Translations under genes and position numbers: made by a program | Source: Hoeflea sp. | GTDB taxonomy: Bacteria; Pseudomonadota; Alphaproteobacteria; Rhizobiales; Rhizobiaceae | Direction: 5' to 3' | Assembly: GCF_014359905.1 (NCBI RefSeq) | Contig: NZ_JACIYP010000002.1 | Span: 120,728 to 184,727 of the forward strand | DNA length: 64,000 bases | The notes under the pieces: model-generated | Database searches by the model: none | Seen by the model: the letters and a program-made list of their open reading frames with translations, nothing else | What the model was told of the DNA's origin: nothing | In this document: one piece after another, positions 47,782 through 57,097 of the stretch | How positions within the stretch are numbered: the first letter of the stretch is position 1 | How the letters are laid out: each line of letters starts with the position of its first letter

Positions 47782-48756
47782 TCAGAGGTCGAATTGGTAG
47801 GTCTCGGGGATGAACCGGTAGCCTTCGCCGGCCGCTTCCACATAGCCCACCGACGGGAACGGCATGTGGTAGCCGACAAAGGCGAGCCGGTCGGTCGCGA
47901 TCATATCGAATACGGCCTTGCGCGTCGCCGCGGCGGCGGCCTTGTCGGTGTCGAACACCACTTCCCAGTCCGGACGCTGCAGCGACAGGACGAAATGGTT
48001 GGCCGTGTCGGCTGTCAGCATCAACTTGCGACCGCCTGATTCCAGACCATAAATCATGTGTCCGGGGGTGTGGCCGAAGGCGGCCATGCCGGTGATGCCA
48101 GACACCACGGTGTCGCCGTCGCCGAGGAAGCTCATCTTCTCGGCCAGCGGAACCACCTTGGAGACCACGCCCTTGTGGCCGTTTTCCGCGCCGGTGCCGA
48201 TGCGATCTTCTGCCGACCAGAAGTCGTATTCGGCCTGGCCGGTGACATAGCGCGCGTTCGGGAAAGCGGGCTGATCGCCCTCCATCAGGCCGCCGATGTG
48301 ATCGCCATGCAGATGGGTCAGCACCACCACGGTGACCTGTTCGGGCGTGTAGCCCGATGCCTTGAGGTTGGCGAGCGTCTGGCCGACGCCGCCTTCACGG
48401 CCGCCCTCGCCGTTGCCGGTGTCAAACAGCACCAGATCCGTTCCGGTGTTGACCAGCGTCGGCGCAAAGGTGAACTGCATCTTGTCGACGGGCAGATAAT
48501 TGCTCTCAAGCAGGGCGGTGACGTCTTCCTCGGACTGGTTCGTGCCGAAGATCTTCTGCGGTCCCGGAACGACGCGGTGGCCGTCGGACAGGACCGTCAC
48601 TTCGAATTCGCCAAGAGTGAAGCGCTTGAACGCGGCGGGCATGGTGGCCGACATCGGCACTTGCGCTTGCGCTGCGCGAACCAGGATCTGCGGCGCGGCC
48701 AGTGACGTGAGGCCCGCGGCCGACAATTTGAACATGGAACGTCTGGTAAACTTCAT
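47782..48756 (-). CDS. Tat-exported metallo-beta-lactamase-fold hydrolase
   Basis: 324 residues. Twin-arginine signal KFTRRSMFKLSAAGLTSLAAPQIL, so export of the folded metalloenzyme is expected. Zinc-binding motif HLHGDHIGG (HxHxDH), a later His in FGHTPGHMIYGL, and Asp in MLTADTANH. It resembles the quorum-quenching lactonase/MBL-fold group, but the substrate is unknown. Divergent from the MFS gene. Confidence 0.88.
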   Translation of the reverse strand: MKFTRRSMFKLSAAGLTSLAAPQILVRAAQAQVPMSATMPAAFKRFTLGEFEVTVLSDGHRVVPGPQKIFGTNQSEEDVTALLESNYLPVDKMQFTFAPTLVNTGTDLVLFDTGNGEGGREGGVGQTLANLKASGYTPEQVTVVVLTHLHGDHIGGLMEGDQPAFPNARYVTGQAEYDFWSAEDRIGTGAENGHKGVVSKVVPLAEKMSFLGDGDTVVSGITGMAAFGHTPGHMIYGLESGGRKLMLTADTANHFVLSLQRPDWEVVFDTDKAAAAATRKAVFDMIATDRLAFVGYHMPFPSVGYVEAAGEGYRFIPETYQFDL

Positions 48757-48878
48757 CTCGAACTCCCTCTCATCTTTCGATACCGGACAAGTAGCGCAGC
48801 GCGATCACCGGACAATGACTGCCCGGGCCATTGTGATTGACATTGTGTCCACCAATCCTGAACGCTAATGCGTTTGAG

Positions 48879-50366
48879 ATGACCGCCCAGTCCTTGACCG
48901 GGGCTCCAAAAGCACCAAAACAGTCAGCCCCGCCGCATCGGATACGCATCTTGAACCGCCGCATACCCCTCGTCCTCGCTGTCGCCCTGTTCATGGAGCA
49001 GATGGATTCCACCGTGATCGCAACGGCCTTGCCGGCGATCGCCGCCGACATCGACACCAGCCCGATTGCGCTGAAGCTGGCGCTGACCGCCTATCTGGTG
49101 TCGCTTGCGATCTTCATTCCGATTTCCGGATGGATGGCCGACCGGTTCGGCTCGCGGCGCATCTTTGCGATTGCCATCGGCGTGTTTCTCGTCGGCTCGC
49201 TTGCCTGCGCGGTGTCCGGAAGCCTGCTCGAATTCGTGCTGTCGCGCTTCCTGCAGGGCATGGGCGGCGCGATGATGACGCCGGTCGGGCGGCTGGTGCT
49301 GTTGCGGTCGACGAAGAAATCGGACCTGGTCAACGCCATGGCGTGGCTGACCATTCCTGCCCTGGTCGGTCCGCTCGCCGGTCCGCCCGTCGGCGGCTTT
49401 CTCACCACGTTCCTGTCCTGGCACTGGATCTTCCTGATCAACATCCCGATCGGCCTCGCCGGCATCGTCTTTGCGCTCACGGTCCTGCCGAAGGATGACG
49501 GAGGGAAAAGCGAGCGCGTTGACTGGATCGGCTTCATCCTCTCGGGCGCCGCCGCCTCGGGGGTGGTCTTCGGCCTTTCGGTGATCAGCCTGCCCGTATT
49601 GCCGCCGGTCTGGGGACTTGCTGCAACGACCGGAGGCATTGTCTGCTTCATCGCCTATCTGAAGCATGCGCGTCGGCATCCAAGGCCACTGCTCGATCCG
49701 AGGCTGTTTCGCAACAGGACCTTCGCGCTGTCTCTGACCGGCGCCAACCTGTTCCGCATCGGCGCCGGGGCGGTGCCCTTCCTGCTGCCGCTGATGCTGC
49801 AACTGGGCTTCGGCATGTCGCCGTTCCAGTCCGGCCTGATCACCTTCGTTTCGGCCGCAGGCGCCATCCTGATGAAGTTCATCATCCAGCGCCTTCTCCG
49901 GTTTGGCGGCTTCCGCCGCACACTGCTTGTCGCGGCGGGCGGATCGGCGCTGTCGATTGCCGTCAACGGTTTCTTCACGCCGTCGACGCCCGTCCTGCTG
50001 ATCATGGCGGTGCTGTTTTTCGGCGGCCTGGTCCGCTCGATGTTCTTCACCTCTGCCAATGCGCTGACCTTCGCCGAGATCGACGAGACCAATGCGGCCC
50101 AGGCCAGCGCGATCACTTCGGCGATGCAGCAGGTGTCCATCGCCGTGGGCGTGGCGCTGGCGGGCGGCATTCTCGATATCGTCACCACCTACAATGGCGG
50201 AGAGCTAACGCTCGGCGCGTTCCACATCGCCTTCTTCATCATCGCGTCCATCGCGGCGTTGGCACTGATCCCGTTCCTGGCCCTGCCCGCCAATGCCGGG
50301 GAGGTCGTCTCCGGTCACGGCCTGAAACGCGCCGGCTCGCGCGCAGCCTCACCCGTCCGCGACTGA
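48879..50366 (+). CDS. MFS multidrug exporter of the DHA2 (EmrB/QacA) type
   Basis: 495 residues from ATG 48879 ([14 protein letters not shown]), fourteen predicted helices. [22 protein letters not shown] is the D1 motif of the 14-TM family, with [13 protein letters not shown] (motif A) and [12 protein letters not shown] (motif C, antiporter). Likely a proton-driven drug exporter. A TTG at 48837 would add 14 residues without a ribosome-binding site. Converges with rlmE by an 18-base overlap of stops. Confidence 0.9.
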   Translation: MTAQSLTGAPKAPKQSAPPHRIRILNRRIPLVLAVALFMEQMDSTVIATALPAIAADIDTSPIALKLALTAYLVSLAIFIPISGWMADRFGSRRIFAIAIGVFLVGSLACAVSGSLLEFVLSRFLQGMGGAMMTPVGRLVLLRSTKKSDLVNAMAWLTIPALVGPLAGPPVGGFLTTFLSWHWIFLINIPIGLAGIVFALTVLPKDDGGKSERVDWIGFILSGAAASGVVFGLSVISLPVLPPVWGLAATTGGIVCFIAYLKHARRHPRPLLDPRLFRNRTFALSLTGANLFRIGAGAVPFLLPLMLQLGFGMSPFQSGLITFVSAAGAILMKFIIQRLLRFGGFRRTLLVAAGGSALSIAVNGFFTPSTPVLLIMAVLFFGGLVRSMFFTSANALTFAEIDETNAAQASAITSAMQQVSIAVGVALAGGILDIVTTYNGGELTLGAFHIAFFIIASIAALALIPFLALPANAGEVVSGHGLKRAGSRAASPVRD

Positions 50367-51062
50367 TCCCTCATTGCGACGGCCCTTGAAGCCCTTGGCG
50401 AGCACGAACATCTCGACCGATTCGGCGCGCGAGGACGGCGGCTTGATGTGCACCACCGATTTGAAATTCTGCTTGAGCAGCGTCAACAGGTCATTCTCCG
50501 TGCCGCCCTGAAAGGTCTTGGCCAGGAAATGGCCGCCCGGCGTGAGCACTTCAATGGCGAAATGCGCCGCCACCTCGCACAGATGCATGGTCCTGAGATG
50601 GTCGGTGCGCTGGTGCCCTGTGGTGGGTGCGGCCATGTCCGACAGCACCACGTCCGGTGCACCGCCCAGCGCGTCCTTGAGTGCCTGCGGCGCGGCATCG
50701 TCGAGGAAATCCATCTTCAGAAACTTGACGCCGGCCAGGCCGTCCATCTCGAGAAAGTCGATCGCCACGACCTTGGGGTCTGCATCGGTGGAATCGGTGA
50801 CCTGGGCGGAGATCTGCGACCAGCCGCCGGGCGCGGCGCCGAGATCGATGATCCGCCGGGCCTTGTCGAGAATCTTGTGCTTCTCGTCGATCTCCAGAAG
50901 CTTGTAGACCGCGCGCGAGCGATAGCCTTCCTGCTTGGCCTGCTGCACATAGGGATCGTTGAGATGCCGCTCGATCCAACGCCGCGACGACGCCTTGAGC
51001 TTGCTCTTCTTGACCTTCTGTCCAAGCTTGCGGCCGGTCGGGCCTGAGGGTGGACGGGTCAT
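50349..51062 (-). CDS. rlmE: 23S rRNA (uridine2552-2'-O)-methyltransferase RlmE/FtsJ
   Basis: 237 residues from ATG 51062 ([21 protein letters not shown]). SAM motif [14 protein letters not shown]; catalytic K-D-K-E residues lie in [22 protein letters not shown] and FLAKTFQGG. It methylates U2552 in the A-loop of 23S rRNA. The basic N-terminal extension of ~25 residues is common in rhizobia. ATGA overlap with the ppx/gppA-like gene upstream. Confidence 0.95.
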   Translation of the reverse strand: MTRPPSGPTGRKLGQKVKKSKLKASSRRWIERHLNDPYVQQAKQEGYRSRAVYKLLEIDEKHKILDKARRIIDLGAAPGGWSQISAQVTDSTDADPKVVAIDFLEMDGLAGVKFLKMDFLDDAAPQALKDALGGAPDVVLSDMAAPTTGHQRTDHLRTMHLCEVAAHFAIEVLTPGGHFLAKTFQGGTENDLLTLLKQNFKSVVHIKPPSSRAESVEMFVLAKGFKGRRNEGSVADG

Positions 51063-52696
51063 GGTGATTCCCCCGGGCTGGGTCGCTGGTTGCGGGTGCG
51101 GAAATTGCGGCCGGCGCGCCGCCATGCGCCGTCGGACGCCATCATCTCGTTGAGAAGGCCTTCACGCAGCCCCCGGTCGGCGACGCGCATGCGCTCGGAC
51201 GGCCAGCGCTTGCGGATCGATTGCAGGATCGCGCAGCCGGCCAGCACCAGGTCGGCCCGGTCGGCGCCAATGCAGGGATTGGCGGCGCGGGCCTCGAAAT
51301 CCCAGGACAACAGCCGCTCGAGCATGCGGTCGACCTCGTCATTCGACAGCCAGAGGCCATCGACCTTGCGGCGGTCGTAGCGGGGCAGATCCAGATGCAG
51401 GCCAGCCAGCGTGGTCACGGTTCCGGACGTGCCCAGCAGATGAATGCGGCGGTCGCCAAGACCCGAGAAAGCGGGCAAGGCCGGCGGGATGAAGGCGTCG
51501 AGCATCGCATCAACCTCCTCGACCATGGCCGCAAACACTTCCGGCGTCACCAGGCAGCCGCCATGGCGCTCGGACAGGGTGACGACACCCACCGGCAGCG
51601 AGGTCCAGGCCTTGATGTGATCGGCCAGGCGGTTGGTGCGGTTTTCGGTGAGATCGATCATGGCGATTTCCGACGACCCGCCGCCGATGTCGAACAGCAC
51701 CAGACCGTCGGTGTCGCGCCCGACCAGCGAGGAGCAACCCGCTACCGCCAGCCGCGCCTCGGTCTCCCGGGTGACGATCTCGAGCTTCAGGCCGGTCTCC
51801 GCCTCGACCCGGTGGAGAAATTCAGCACCGTTCTGCGCCTGGCGGCATGCCTCGGTGGCGATCAGCCTGTGACCGCGGACGGGGCGGTTTTTCAGTTTGC
51901 CGGCGCAGATCTTGAGCGCCTCGATGGCGCGGTCCATGGCATCACCAGACAGCCGGCCCGTAGCGTCCAGCCCCTCTCCGAGCCTGACAATGCGGGAAAA
52001 GGCATCGACGACGCGGAACTGGCCGGGCCGGGTCGGCTGGGCAATCAGCAGGCGGCAATTGTTGGTGCCGAGATCAAGCGCCGCATACAGATCATCCACC
52101 GGCCTGCGCACCGCGGGCGCCTCCGTCGCGAGGGAACCGCCGGTCACCGGGGCCGCAGTTGGGGCTGCGCAAGCCTGGCCTGATGCCGCTGCGGCACGGG
52201 AAACCGGCCGCACCTGACCCGGCGCCTTTTGCGGCGCCAAGGGCCTGCCCTGGATCTCACGGCCTGTTTTCCGCCGCCGGCGGCGGCCTTTCTTCTCGCC
52301 CGGCTTGACCGCCGGCCTGCCGCCCTGGCCTTCGGCCTGGCCAGCATCCCGCCCGTCGCCGTGCCTGTCTCCGGGCACCGACGGTACTGCGCCAGCCTGC
52401 GCAGTCGCGGACTGATTGCCGTTTGTGGCGCCGGATTTGTTCGCGTTTTTCCTGCGCCGCCGCCTGCGGCGTCCCACCGGTGCGGCACCGGCTTCCTTGC
52501 TGGCGGATATGCTGGCTGGACCTCGCCCGGATGGCGCGCCATCCGGATCGGAGCCTGAAACCGCGGAGTCCCCGCGTTTCCGTTCCACACCATCCGTCGC
52601 TGCCTTGGCGCGCTCAGATGGCCTTTCACCTGCCAGTGATACCCCCGCGTTTGGCGTTTCGCCGTCCCGAAGGTCTGTCACGGTCTGTCCTGTCAT
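51059..52696 (-). CDS. Exopolyphosphatase / guanosine pentaphosphatase family protein with a basic disordered N-terminus
   Basis: 545 residues from ATG 52696. The first ~200 are low-complexity with two Arg/Lys clusters ([16 protein letters not shown] and [14 protein letters not shown]). The actin-like ASKHA domain follows: [14 protein letters not shown] (phosphate 1), [26 protein letters not shown] (phosphate 2) and [14 protein letters not shown]. Ppx/GppA enzymes cleave polyphosphate or pppGpp; which one is unclear. Overlap with rlmE by ATGA. Confidence 0.88.
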   Translation of the reverse strand: MTGQTVTDLRDGETPNAGVSLAGERPSERAKAATDGVERKRGDSAVSGSDPDGAPSGRGPASISASKEAGAAPVGRRRRRRRKNANKSGATNGNQSATAQAGAVPSVPGDRHGDGRDAGQAEGQGGRPAVKPGEKKGRRRRRKTGREIQGRPLAPQKAPGQVRPVSRAAAASGQACAAPTAAPVTGGSLATEAPAVRRPVDDLYAALDLGTNNCRLLIAQPTRPGQFRVVDAFSRIVRLGEGLDATGRLSGDAMDRAIEALKICAGKLKNRPVRGHRLIATEACRQAQNGAEFLHRVEAETGLKLEIVTRETEARLAVAGCSSLVGRDTDGLVLFDIGGGSSEIAMIDLTENRTNRLADHIKAWTSLPVGVVTLSERHGGCLVTPEVFAAMVEEVDAMLDAFIPPALPAFSGLGDRRIHLLGTSGTVTTLAGLHLDLPRYDRRKVDGLWLSNDEVDRMLERLLSWDFEARAANPCIGADRADLVLAGCAILQSIRKRWPSERMRVADRGLREGLLNEMMASDGAWRRAGRNFRTRNQRPSPGESP

Positions 52697-52886
52697 GCGC
52701 GGCGAGCAAGGTGGCCCGCATTGCGCTTCACGGTTTGTCGTTGGACAAAGATTAGCAAAGCGGCGCGCAGAACGCAAAATTCTTTTTGGGCGGCAAGGAG
52801 CCCGGCTTCACGGGGCCTCGCGCGCGCCGAATTGCGAAGCGCGCCGGAGCCTGACCGCGCTTGCGAAAAAACTGCACAGACTGTGT

Positions 52887-52915
52887 TTGCATCCGCGCCG
52901 GTTATTGGTTATAAG
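52887..52915 (+). promoter_or_regulatory. Predicted promoter of tRNA-Gln
   Basis: TTGCAT at 52887-52892, exactly 17 bases, TATAAG at 52910-52915; the tRNA begins 37 bases after the -10. Confidence 0.5.
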
Positions 52916-52952
52916 CCGCCCGCGCCCCCGGAATTTCCGGCCCGGCCAGCGT

Positions 52953-53026
52953 TGGGGAATAGGTTAACGGTAGACCCACGGACTCTGACTCCGTTAGTCC
53001 TGGTTCGAATCCAGGTTCCCCAGCCA
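52953..53026 (+). tRNA. tRNA-Gln (anticodon CTG)
   Basis: 74 nucleotides including an encoded CCA. Acceptor TGGGGAA/TTCCCCA, anticodon arm ACGGA-CTCTGAC-TCCGT with CTG at the anticodon, T arm CCTGG-TTCGAAT-CCAGG, then GCCA. The integrase gene starts 180 bases downstream in the same orientation, so its 3' end is the likely attachment site. Confidence 0.95.
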
Positions 53027-53105
53027 ATCTCCCTCTTCAAGCCCTGAACAAGATTGATTTTCCAGCGTTTTTTCGTTAGCTGGGGATAGATTTTGCCGTC
53101 TGGTG

Positions 53106-53157
53106 GACAGTACTGTCTTACACGGGTGTCCCCCACGCGTGTCTTACATTGGTGTCC
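53106..53157 (+). promoter_or_regulatory. Direct repeats and palindrome upstream of the integrase gene
   Basis: TGTCTTACACGGGTGTCC (53114-53131) and TGTCTTACATTGGTGTCC (53140-53157) match at 16 of 18 positions, 26 bases apart. GACAGTACTGTC at 53106-53117 is a perfect 12-bp palindrome overlapping the first copy. They lie between the tRNA end and the integrase start and could be arm-type integrase sites or repressor sites. Confidence 0.5.
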
Positions 53158-53205
53158 AGCAGACGGAAAAGTTGGAGAATCCGTCACCTCCAAACGGAGG
53201 TTGGC

Positions 53206-55242
53206 ATGAGCGTGCAATATGTATTCCGGCGCGGAGCGGTCTATTGGTGGAGGCGGCGATTGCCCGTACAACTTCGGACCGATTGCCGTTCGAGGATTGA
53301 AGTCAGCCTGCGGACAACGTCGCTGAACATTGCCCGTTCTATCGCCGCCGAGGTCACGAGGGCCAGCGAGCACCTTCTACACGGAATGAGCCCATCCATG
53401 ATCTCTCCTGATGACGCCCGTCGTATCCTGACCAAAGTGGCTATCACCCATAGCGCCAAGCTTGACGGTGTCTCTGCCGCTGAACTGGCCTTCGGCGACA
53501 ACGCCAAGAATGCGCGGACCGCGGACATCGCGACCGGCTGGGCATACCGCCTCTTCGCGGCTCAAGGTGTCGATGCAACTGTTGGGCAGATAGAGCAAAA
53601 GGAAATGTTGGCCGCAGGACTTGAAGCACAGACGATCACGCTGGTCGCCCAGACGATTGTAACCTTGCGGCAACAGGGGGCCATGCCGCCGAAGCGCAAG
53701 CGGATTGCGGGCCTGATGGCCGAGTTCAATATTCCCGAAACACGGGTGAACGTTCAGCAGGCCGAGCAGCTCTATCTTCGTGGAATGGCGGCAGCACTTC
53801 TCGACGCCGATCGCCGCTGGACCGGCCTGCGTCATGATGACGACCTTCTTCTCCAATCAGGCCTGCTAGAAGAAGCACGAAGGCCGATCGCTCAATCTGT
53901 TCCTGCCGGTATCCCCACTGCACTGAGCTCCCCTGCTCCCGTCGAGCCAGTCAGTGTTCCAGTGCCCCCGGCCAAAGGTCCGCAGACGCCTCCTCCCGAA
54001 ATATCACCCGCTGCTCCGGTCACCGCCGAGGTGGCGATCAGCGACGATGCCGACGATATCGACAGCCTCACTGACATCGAAGATGAAAGCTATCGCAGCC
54101 TGATCGATATCGTTACGGCGGCCGGCGAAGCAAAGGTTACGCTCAAGCAGTGGGACAGCAAGACACTCAAACAACATATCCAGCTCGCCAAGCTGTTCGT
54201 GCGCTTCCTTGGACACGACAACCCGACCCGTGTCGGACAAAAGCACCTCGCACAGTTTCGCGATATCCTGCTCAAATTCCCCAAGAACTACGGCAAGTCG
54301 CCGCGGGATCATGTCATCTCCGTCAGCGACATTCTCGCCCGAGCGGAGAAGCTTCCCAAGGCAGAGGTCGGCCTGACAAAGGCAACGATCAATCGTCACA
54401 TGAACAACATGGCCAATATTGCGGGCATGTGCGAGGCCTATGGCTATTCCTGGGAGAGCTACAACGGCATTTCCAAGCTTCGCGCTAAAACCAGCGGAGA
54501 ACCGGAGAACGAACGCCCGTCCTTCACCACCGGCGATCTTGAGGCCTTGTTCAGTCTTCCGATCTGGACCGGTGCAGCCACGGGCACCAATGATGCCAGT
54601 CCGGCTGGCGAGATTTTCCATGATGCACGCTACTGGGTGCCCCTCATCGGAGCATATCAGGGTGCAAGGCGAGAGGAAATTTGCGGGTTTAGGCTCGATG
54701 AGATCATCGACCTCGAAGGCATCTGGGGGTTCAAGTTTATCCCATCAGAGGGGCGCAGATTTAAGTCGAAAGCGGCGAAACGACACATTCCCATTCACCC
54801 TGAACTGATGCGGCTTGGTTTCCTCGATTATGCTGACGCACTGCGCAAGGCTGGCCATTTCCTGCTGTTCCCAGAACTTCGGGCGGTCGCGGAAGCGACG
54901 CCGATGGGAGATGTCTTCAACGACGATTGGCAGAAGATGAAAGACCTGGCGATGCCGCTGGCGAAGGCAGAGGGAAAGGTGTTTCATTCGTTCCGCCACT
55001 GGTGCAACAACGAGATGAAACAGAAGGGTGTCAGTTCAGAAATCCGCAAAGACATTCTCGGTCACATCAACAAGGATGTGAACGAGGGCACCTATTCACA
55101 GGTGGCCCGACTGCGGCTGATGCGGAGGTGTCTTCAGAAGCTTCCCAGGCCGAGTGCCGGACTTGAACCGGCACCGGTTCGACTGCTGCCTCAGGTTCTT
55201 GCCCACACGCCGCGGCAGACGCGCAAGCAGGCTACCGGTTGA
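53206..55242 (+). CDS. Tyrosine-recombinase integrase with DUF6538-type N-terminus
   Basis: 678 residues from ATG 53206, with CGGAGG five bases upstream. The N-terminus YVFRRGAVYWWRRRLPVQLR is a DUF6538-like arm-binding domain; a long linker is rich in Pro/Ala (~residues 245-285). The catalytic domain holds Arg488/489 (QGARREEICGFRL), HxxR at His594-Arg597 (FHSFRHW), His620 (ILGHINKD) and the nucleophile Tyr630 (GTYSQ). It should integrate and excise the element at the adjacent tRNA-Gln. The last ~35 residues (from PRPSAGLEPAP) are read across a tRNA-like sequence on the other strand, so the natural C-terminus may have been altered there. Confidence 0.9.
   Translation: MSVQYVFRRGAVYWWRRRLPVQLRTDCRSRIEVSLRTTSLNIARSIAAEVTRASEHLLHGMSPSMISPDDARRILTKVAITHSAKLDGVSAAELAFGDNAKNARTADIATGWAYRLFAAQGVDATVGQIEQKEMLAAGLEAQTITLVAQTIVTLRQQGAMPPKRKRIAGLMAEFNIPETRVNVQQAEQLYLRGMAAALLDADRRWTGLRHDDDLLLQSGLLEEARRPIAQSVPAGIPTALSSPAPVEPVSVPVPPAKGPQTPPPEISPAAPVTAEVAISDDADDIDSLTDIEDESYRSLIDIVTAAGEAKVTLKQWDSKTLKQHIQLAKLFVRFLGHDNPTRVGQKHLAQFRDILLKFPKNYGKSPRDHVISVSDILARAEKLPKAEVGLTKATINRHMNNMANIAGMCEAYGYSWESYNGISKLRAKTSGEPENERPSFTTGDLEALFSLPIWTGAATGTNDASPAGEIFHDARYWVPLIGAYQGARREEICGFRLDEIIDLEGIWGFKFIPSEGRRFKSKAAKRHIPIHPELMRLGFLDYADALRKAGHFLLFPELRAVAEATPMGDVFNDDWQKMKDLAMPLAKAEGKVFHSFRHWCNNEMKQKGVSSEIRKDILGHINKDVNEGTYSQVARLRLMRRCLQKLPRPSAGLEPAPVRLLPQVLAHTPRQTRKQATG
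55150..55180 (-). other. tRNA T-arm-like sequence, antisense in the 3' end of the integrase gene
   Basis: On the minus strand GTGCCGG-TTCAAGT-CCGGCAC (55174-55154) is an exact T-arm shape with consensus TTCAAGT loop, followed by CTCGG as in the acceptor of some tRNA-Leu. A matching 5' acceptor strand and CCA are not present, so it is a remnant or an unusual tRNA-like element. GAACCGG-CA-CCGGTTC (55165-55180) overlaps it as an alternative hairpin. Confidence 0.45.
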
Positions 55243-55443
55243 GGCAAGGTGCGGTCGCCCACGACGGGGCGGCAGCTGGCTTGGGAAACGGGGTCACGGC
55301 AACCTGGTAGCTCGCCTGGCTGTCAGACCCGCCGTTCGCCCAACCTCTGAGGTTTCCGCCAAATGGACTCTTTCCTCACTTGCCATTGATCGACGGAAGC
55401 GAAGTGAGGCCTACCTCGCTCGGAGTGTTGACCAGGCAGAGAA

Positions 55444-55469
55444 AAGCCCCACGGATGAAAGTGGGGCTC
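55444..55469 (-). terminator. Terminator of the DUF3102-like gene
   Basis: AAGCCCCAC...GTGGGGCT; on the minus strand the stem is followed by TTTTC. It lies about 50 bases after the stop at 55521. Confidence 0.75.
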
Positions 55470-55520
55470 TGGGGGATTGGGCAAGCGATCACGCGCGATG
55501 CGTCAAGTTGCGGTAGCCGG

Positions 55521-56678
55521 CTACCTCGACATACTCGATGTGACGGGGGCATTGGTGCCCGCCATCAGACTGCTGAGGGCTGCATCCATTTCCGCGTCGG
55601 AGACGCTTGGGGTCCCCTCCTCACGGTCGCCTTCCCTATCGAGCACTGGCTCATCGTTCTCCTTCACGGCTCCGTCTGTTTCAGCAGCGACGACGCCGTG
55701 AGGATCGGAGGGCTTCGAGTTCATCACAAATGGGTCTCCGTGTACCGCGAAGCGCAGGGCTGGGTGTGCGACCTCCACGACCCATTTCTCCATCTCGTCG
55801 CGCGCTGGCCAAGAGCCTGCGCCACCCAATCGGTAGAGACTGTGCTGGACCGCGCCCCAGCCGGTTACCGATCCAAGACTGGCATGCTGAAGATTGGCTT
55901 TCGGCATGTAGCTGTTTGGAGAGAGAGGGACGGCGAGGTCCTTGAAAATATCAGATGCATGCCGTGCATCTGTTTCCACTTCACTGGCAAGGGTCGACAT
56001 GACGATCCGCTTTCCGTCGTTGAATCTGGCAATAGCGTTCTCGACCCCAACCAGGACGGCAGCCGTTAGTCTATGAAAATCAGCCATGCTCGGCTTACGT
56101 TTGGCTTCAACCATTTTCTGTAGTCCCGCCCTGCCGCCGATCAGCGCGGGATCGGTAACCTCTGCAGCGTCTTCCTTCCTGCTGATGATTGCCTTGATTT
56201 CGCCACCCGTCAGGCGCTTGCCCTCATCAAATTTGTCGAGCACGGCGTTGATCTGATCGGGCTCGCCCGTGGCGAGATCAAACAGGGCTGTCGTTCCGAG
56301 AGCATGCTTTTCGAGACGCGCACGGTAATCACCAAGCCGCTCGTGAACGGAGATAAAGCTCCAGGCAGATCGAACGGAGTAGCCGCAGCTTTCTTTGAGC
56401 CACCGGCCATATCGCTTTTCAGGCTGAAGCGATTTTGCCTCGGCCATCCACTTCCCGACATCAAAGACCTGACCGGTAGTCCTGCGGTGCACAGAGACAA
56501 TTTCCGCGACGATCTCGTCCAGCCGTTTCTGCACCTCTGGCGCAAGAGACAGGTCATGTGCCACCGGCACGACAATCTCGCGTGCCTTTTTCTTCGCTGT
56601 CGCGCTAACCTTTTTGCGCGTTTCCTTTGCCTGCTTTGCAGCACCTGCGCGCTGCACCTGTCGGTCGATTGAAGCCAT
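55521..56678 (-). CDS. DUF3102-like mobile-element protein, unknown function
   Basis: 385 residues. The first ~40 are very basic (KKVSATAKKKAREI). Residues ~45-165 resemble DUF3102 domains of plasmid and phage proteins: EIVSVHRRTTGQVFDVGKWMAEAKSLQPEKRYGRWLKESCGYSVRSAWSFISVHERL, a helical DNA-binding-like region (family resemblance by eye). The C-terminal part is unlike anything I know and ends in an acidic tail. Transcribed toward the integrase, with its own terminator. A role in element maintenance or replication control is possible but unproven. Confidence 0.65.
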   Translation of the reverse strand: MASIDRQVQRAGAAKQAKETRKKVSATAKKKAREIVVPVAHDLSLAPEVQKRLDEIVAEIVSVHRRTTGQVFDVGKWMAEAKSLQPEKRYGRWLKESCGYSVRSAWSFISVHERLGDYRARLEKHALGTTALFDLATGEPDQINAVLDKFDEGKRLTGGEIKAIISRKEDAAEVTDPALIGGRAGLQKMVEAKRKPSMADFHRLTAAVLVGVENAIARFNDGKRIVMSTLASEVETDARHASDIFKDLAVPLSPNSYMPKANLQHASLGSVTGWGAVQHSLYRLGGAGSWPARDEMEKWVVEVAHPALRFAVHGDPFVMNSKPSDPHGVVAAETDGAVKENDEPVLDREGDREEGTPSVSDAEMDAALSSLMAGTNAPVTSSMSR

Positions 56679-57097
56679 GATAAAACCCTTTCACTAAGAA
56701 TGCCCGCATTATTGCCGACTGAACTATTTTACTCCAATAGTATTGGTTGTAGCAAATCGAGCGTTATTACATATCATCTGTATTGTTCAATTAAGTGCGG
56801 ATAATTCATAAATCAATATGCGACATTCATCAATATTCATCGATTTTCGTCCATATTTATGATGTGAAAGAAAAAAGATTTATTTTAGCAATCTATTGGT
56901 GTGTGATTTTTATGCATGACTCTTGAAATGAAAATGGAGTATTTATTGAAGATATAAATGCCGCCCTGATGGAGCAGCACTGCGTTGGAACCGAGCCAGG
57001 ATTGGAGTGCCGAAATCGATGCCTCATCATCCTCGAGAGACTTCGTTGCGCATTATTCGAGATGACACAGCCAGGCCGGCAGAATATTGTTGCGAGC
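56679..57097. other. AT-rich divergent intergenic region
   Basis: Bases 56761-56880 are 28% GC by hand count, against about 60-65% in the chromosome around. ATTCAT-like hexamers recur (ATTCATAAATC, CATTCATC, ATATTCATCG). It separates the DUF3102-like and DUF3883 genes and probably holds both promoters; a xenogeneic-silencer target or an origin-like function is conceivable. Confidence 0.55.

Noticed and set aside
55150..55240. Functional tRNA gene on the minus strand
   Set aside because: No matching 5' acceptor strand and no CCA; only the T-arm is convincing.
55380..56069. Plus-strand frame of 229 residues
   Set aside because: Fully antisense to the DUF3102-like gene, with no family features.
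56761..56880. Plasmid-type iteron origin in the AT-rich region
   Set aside because: The ATTCAT-like words are short and irregular and no replication-initiator gene is adjacent.
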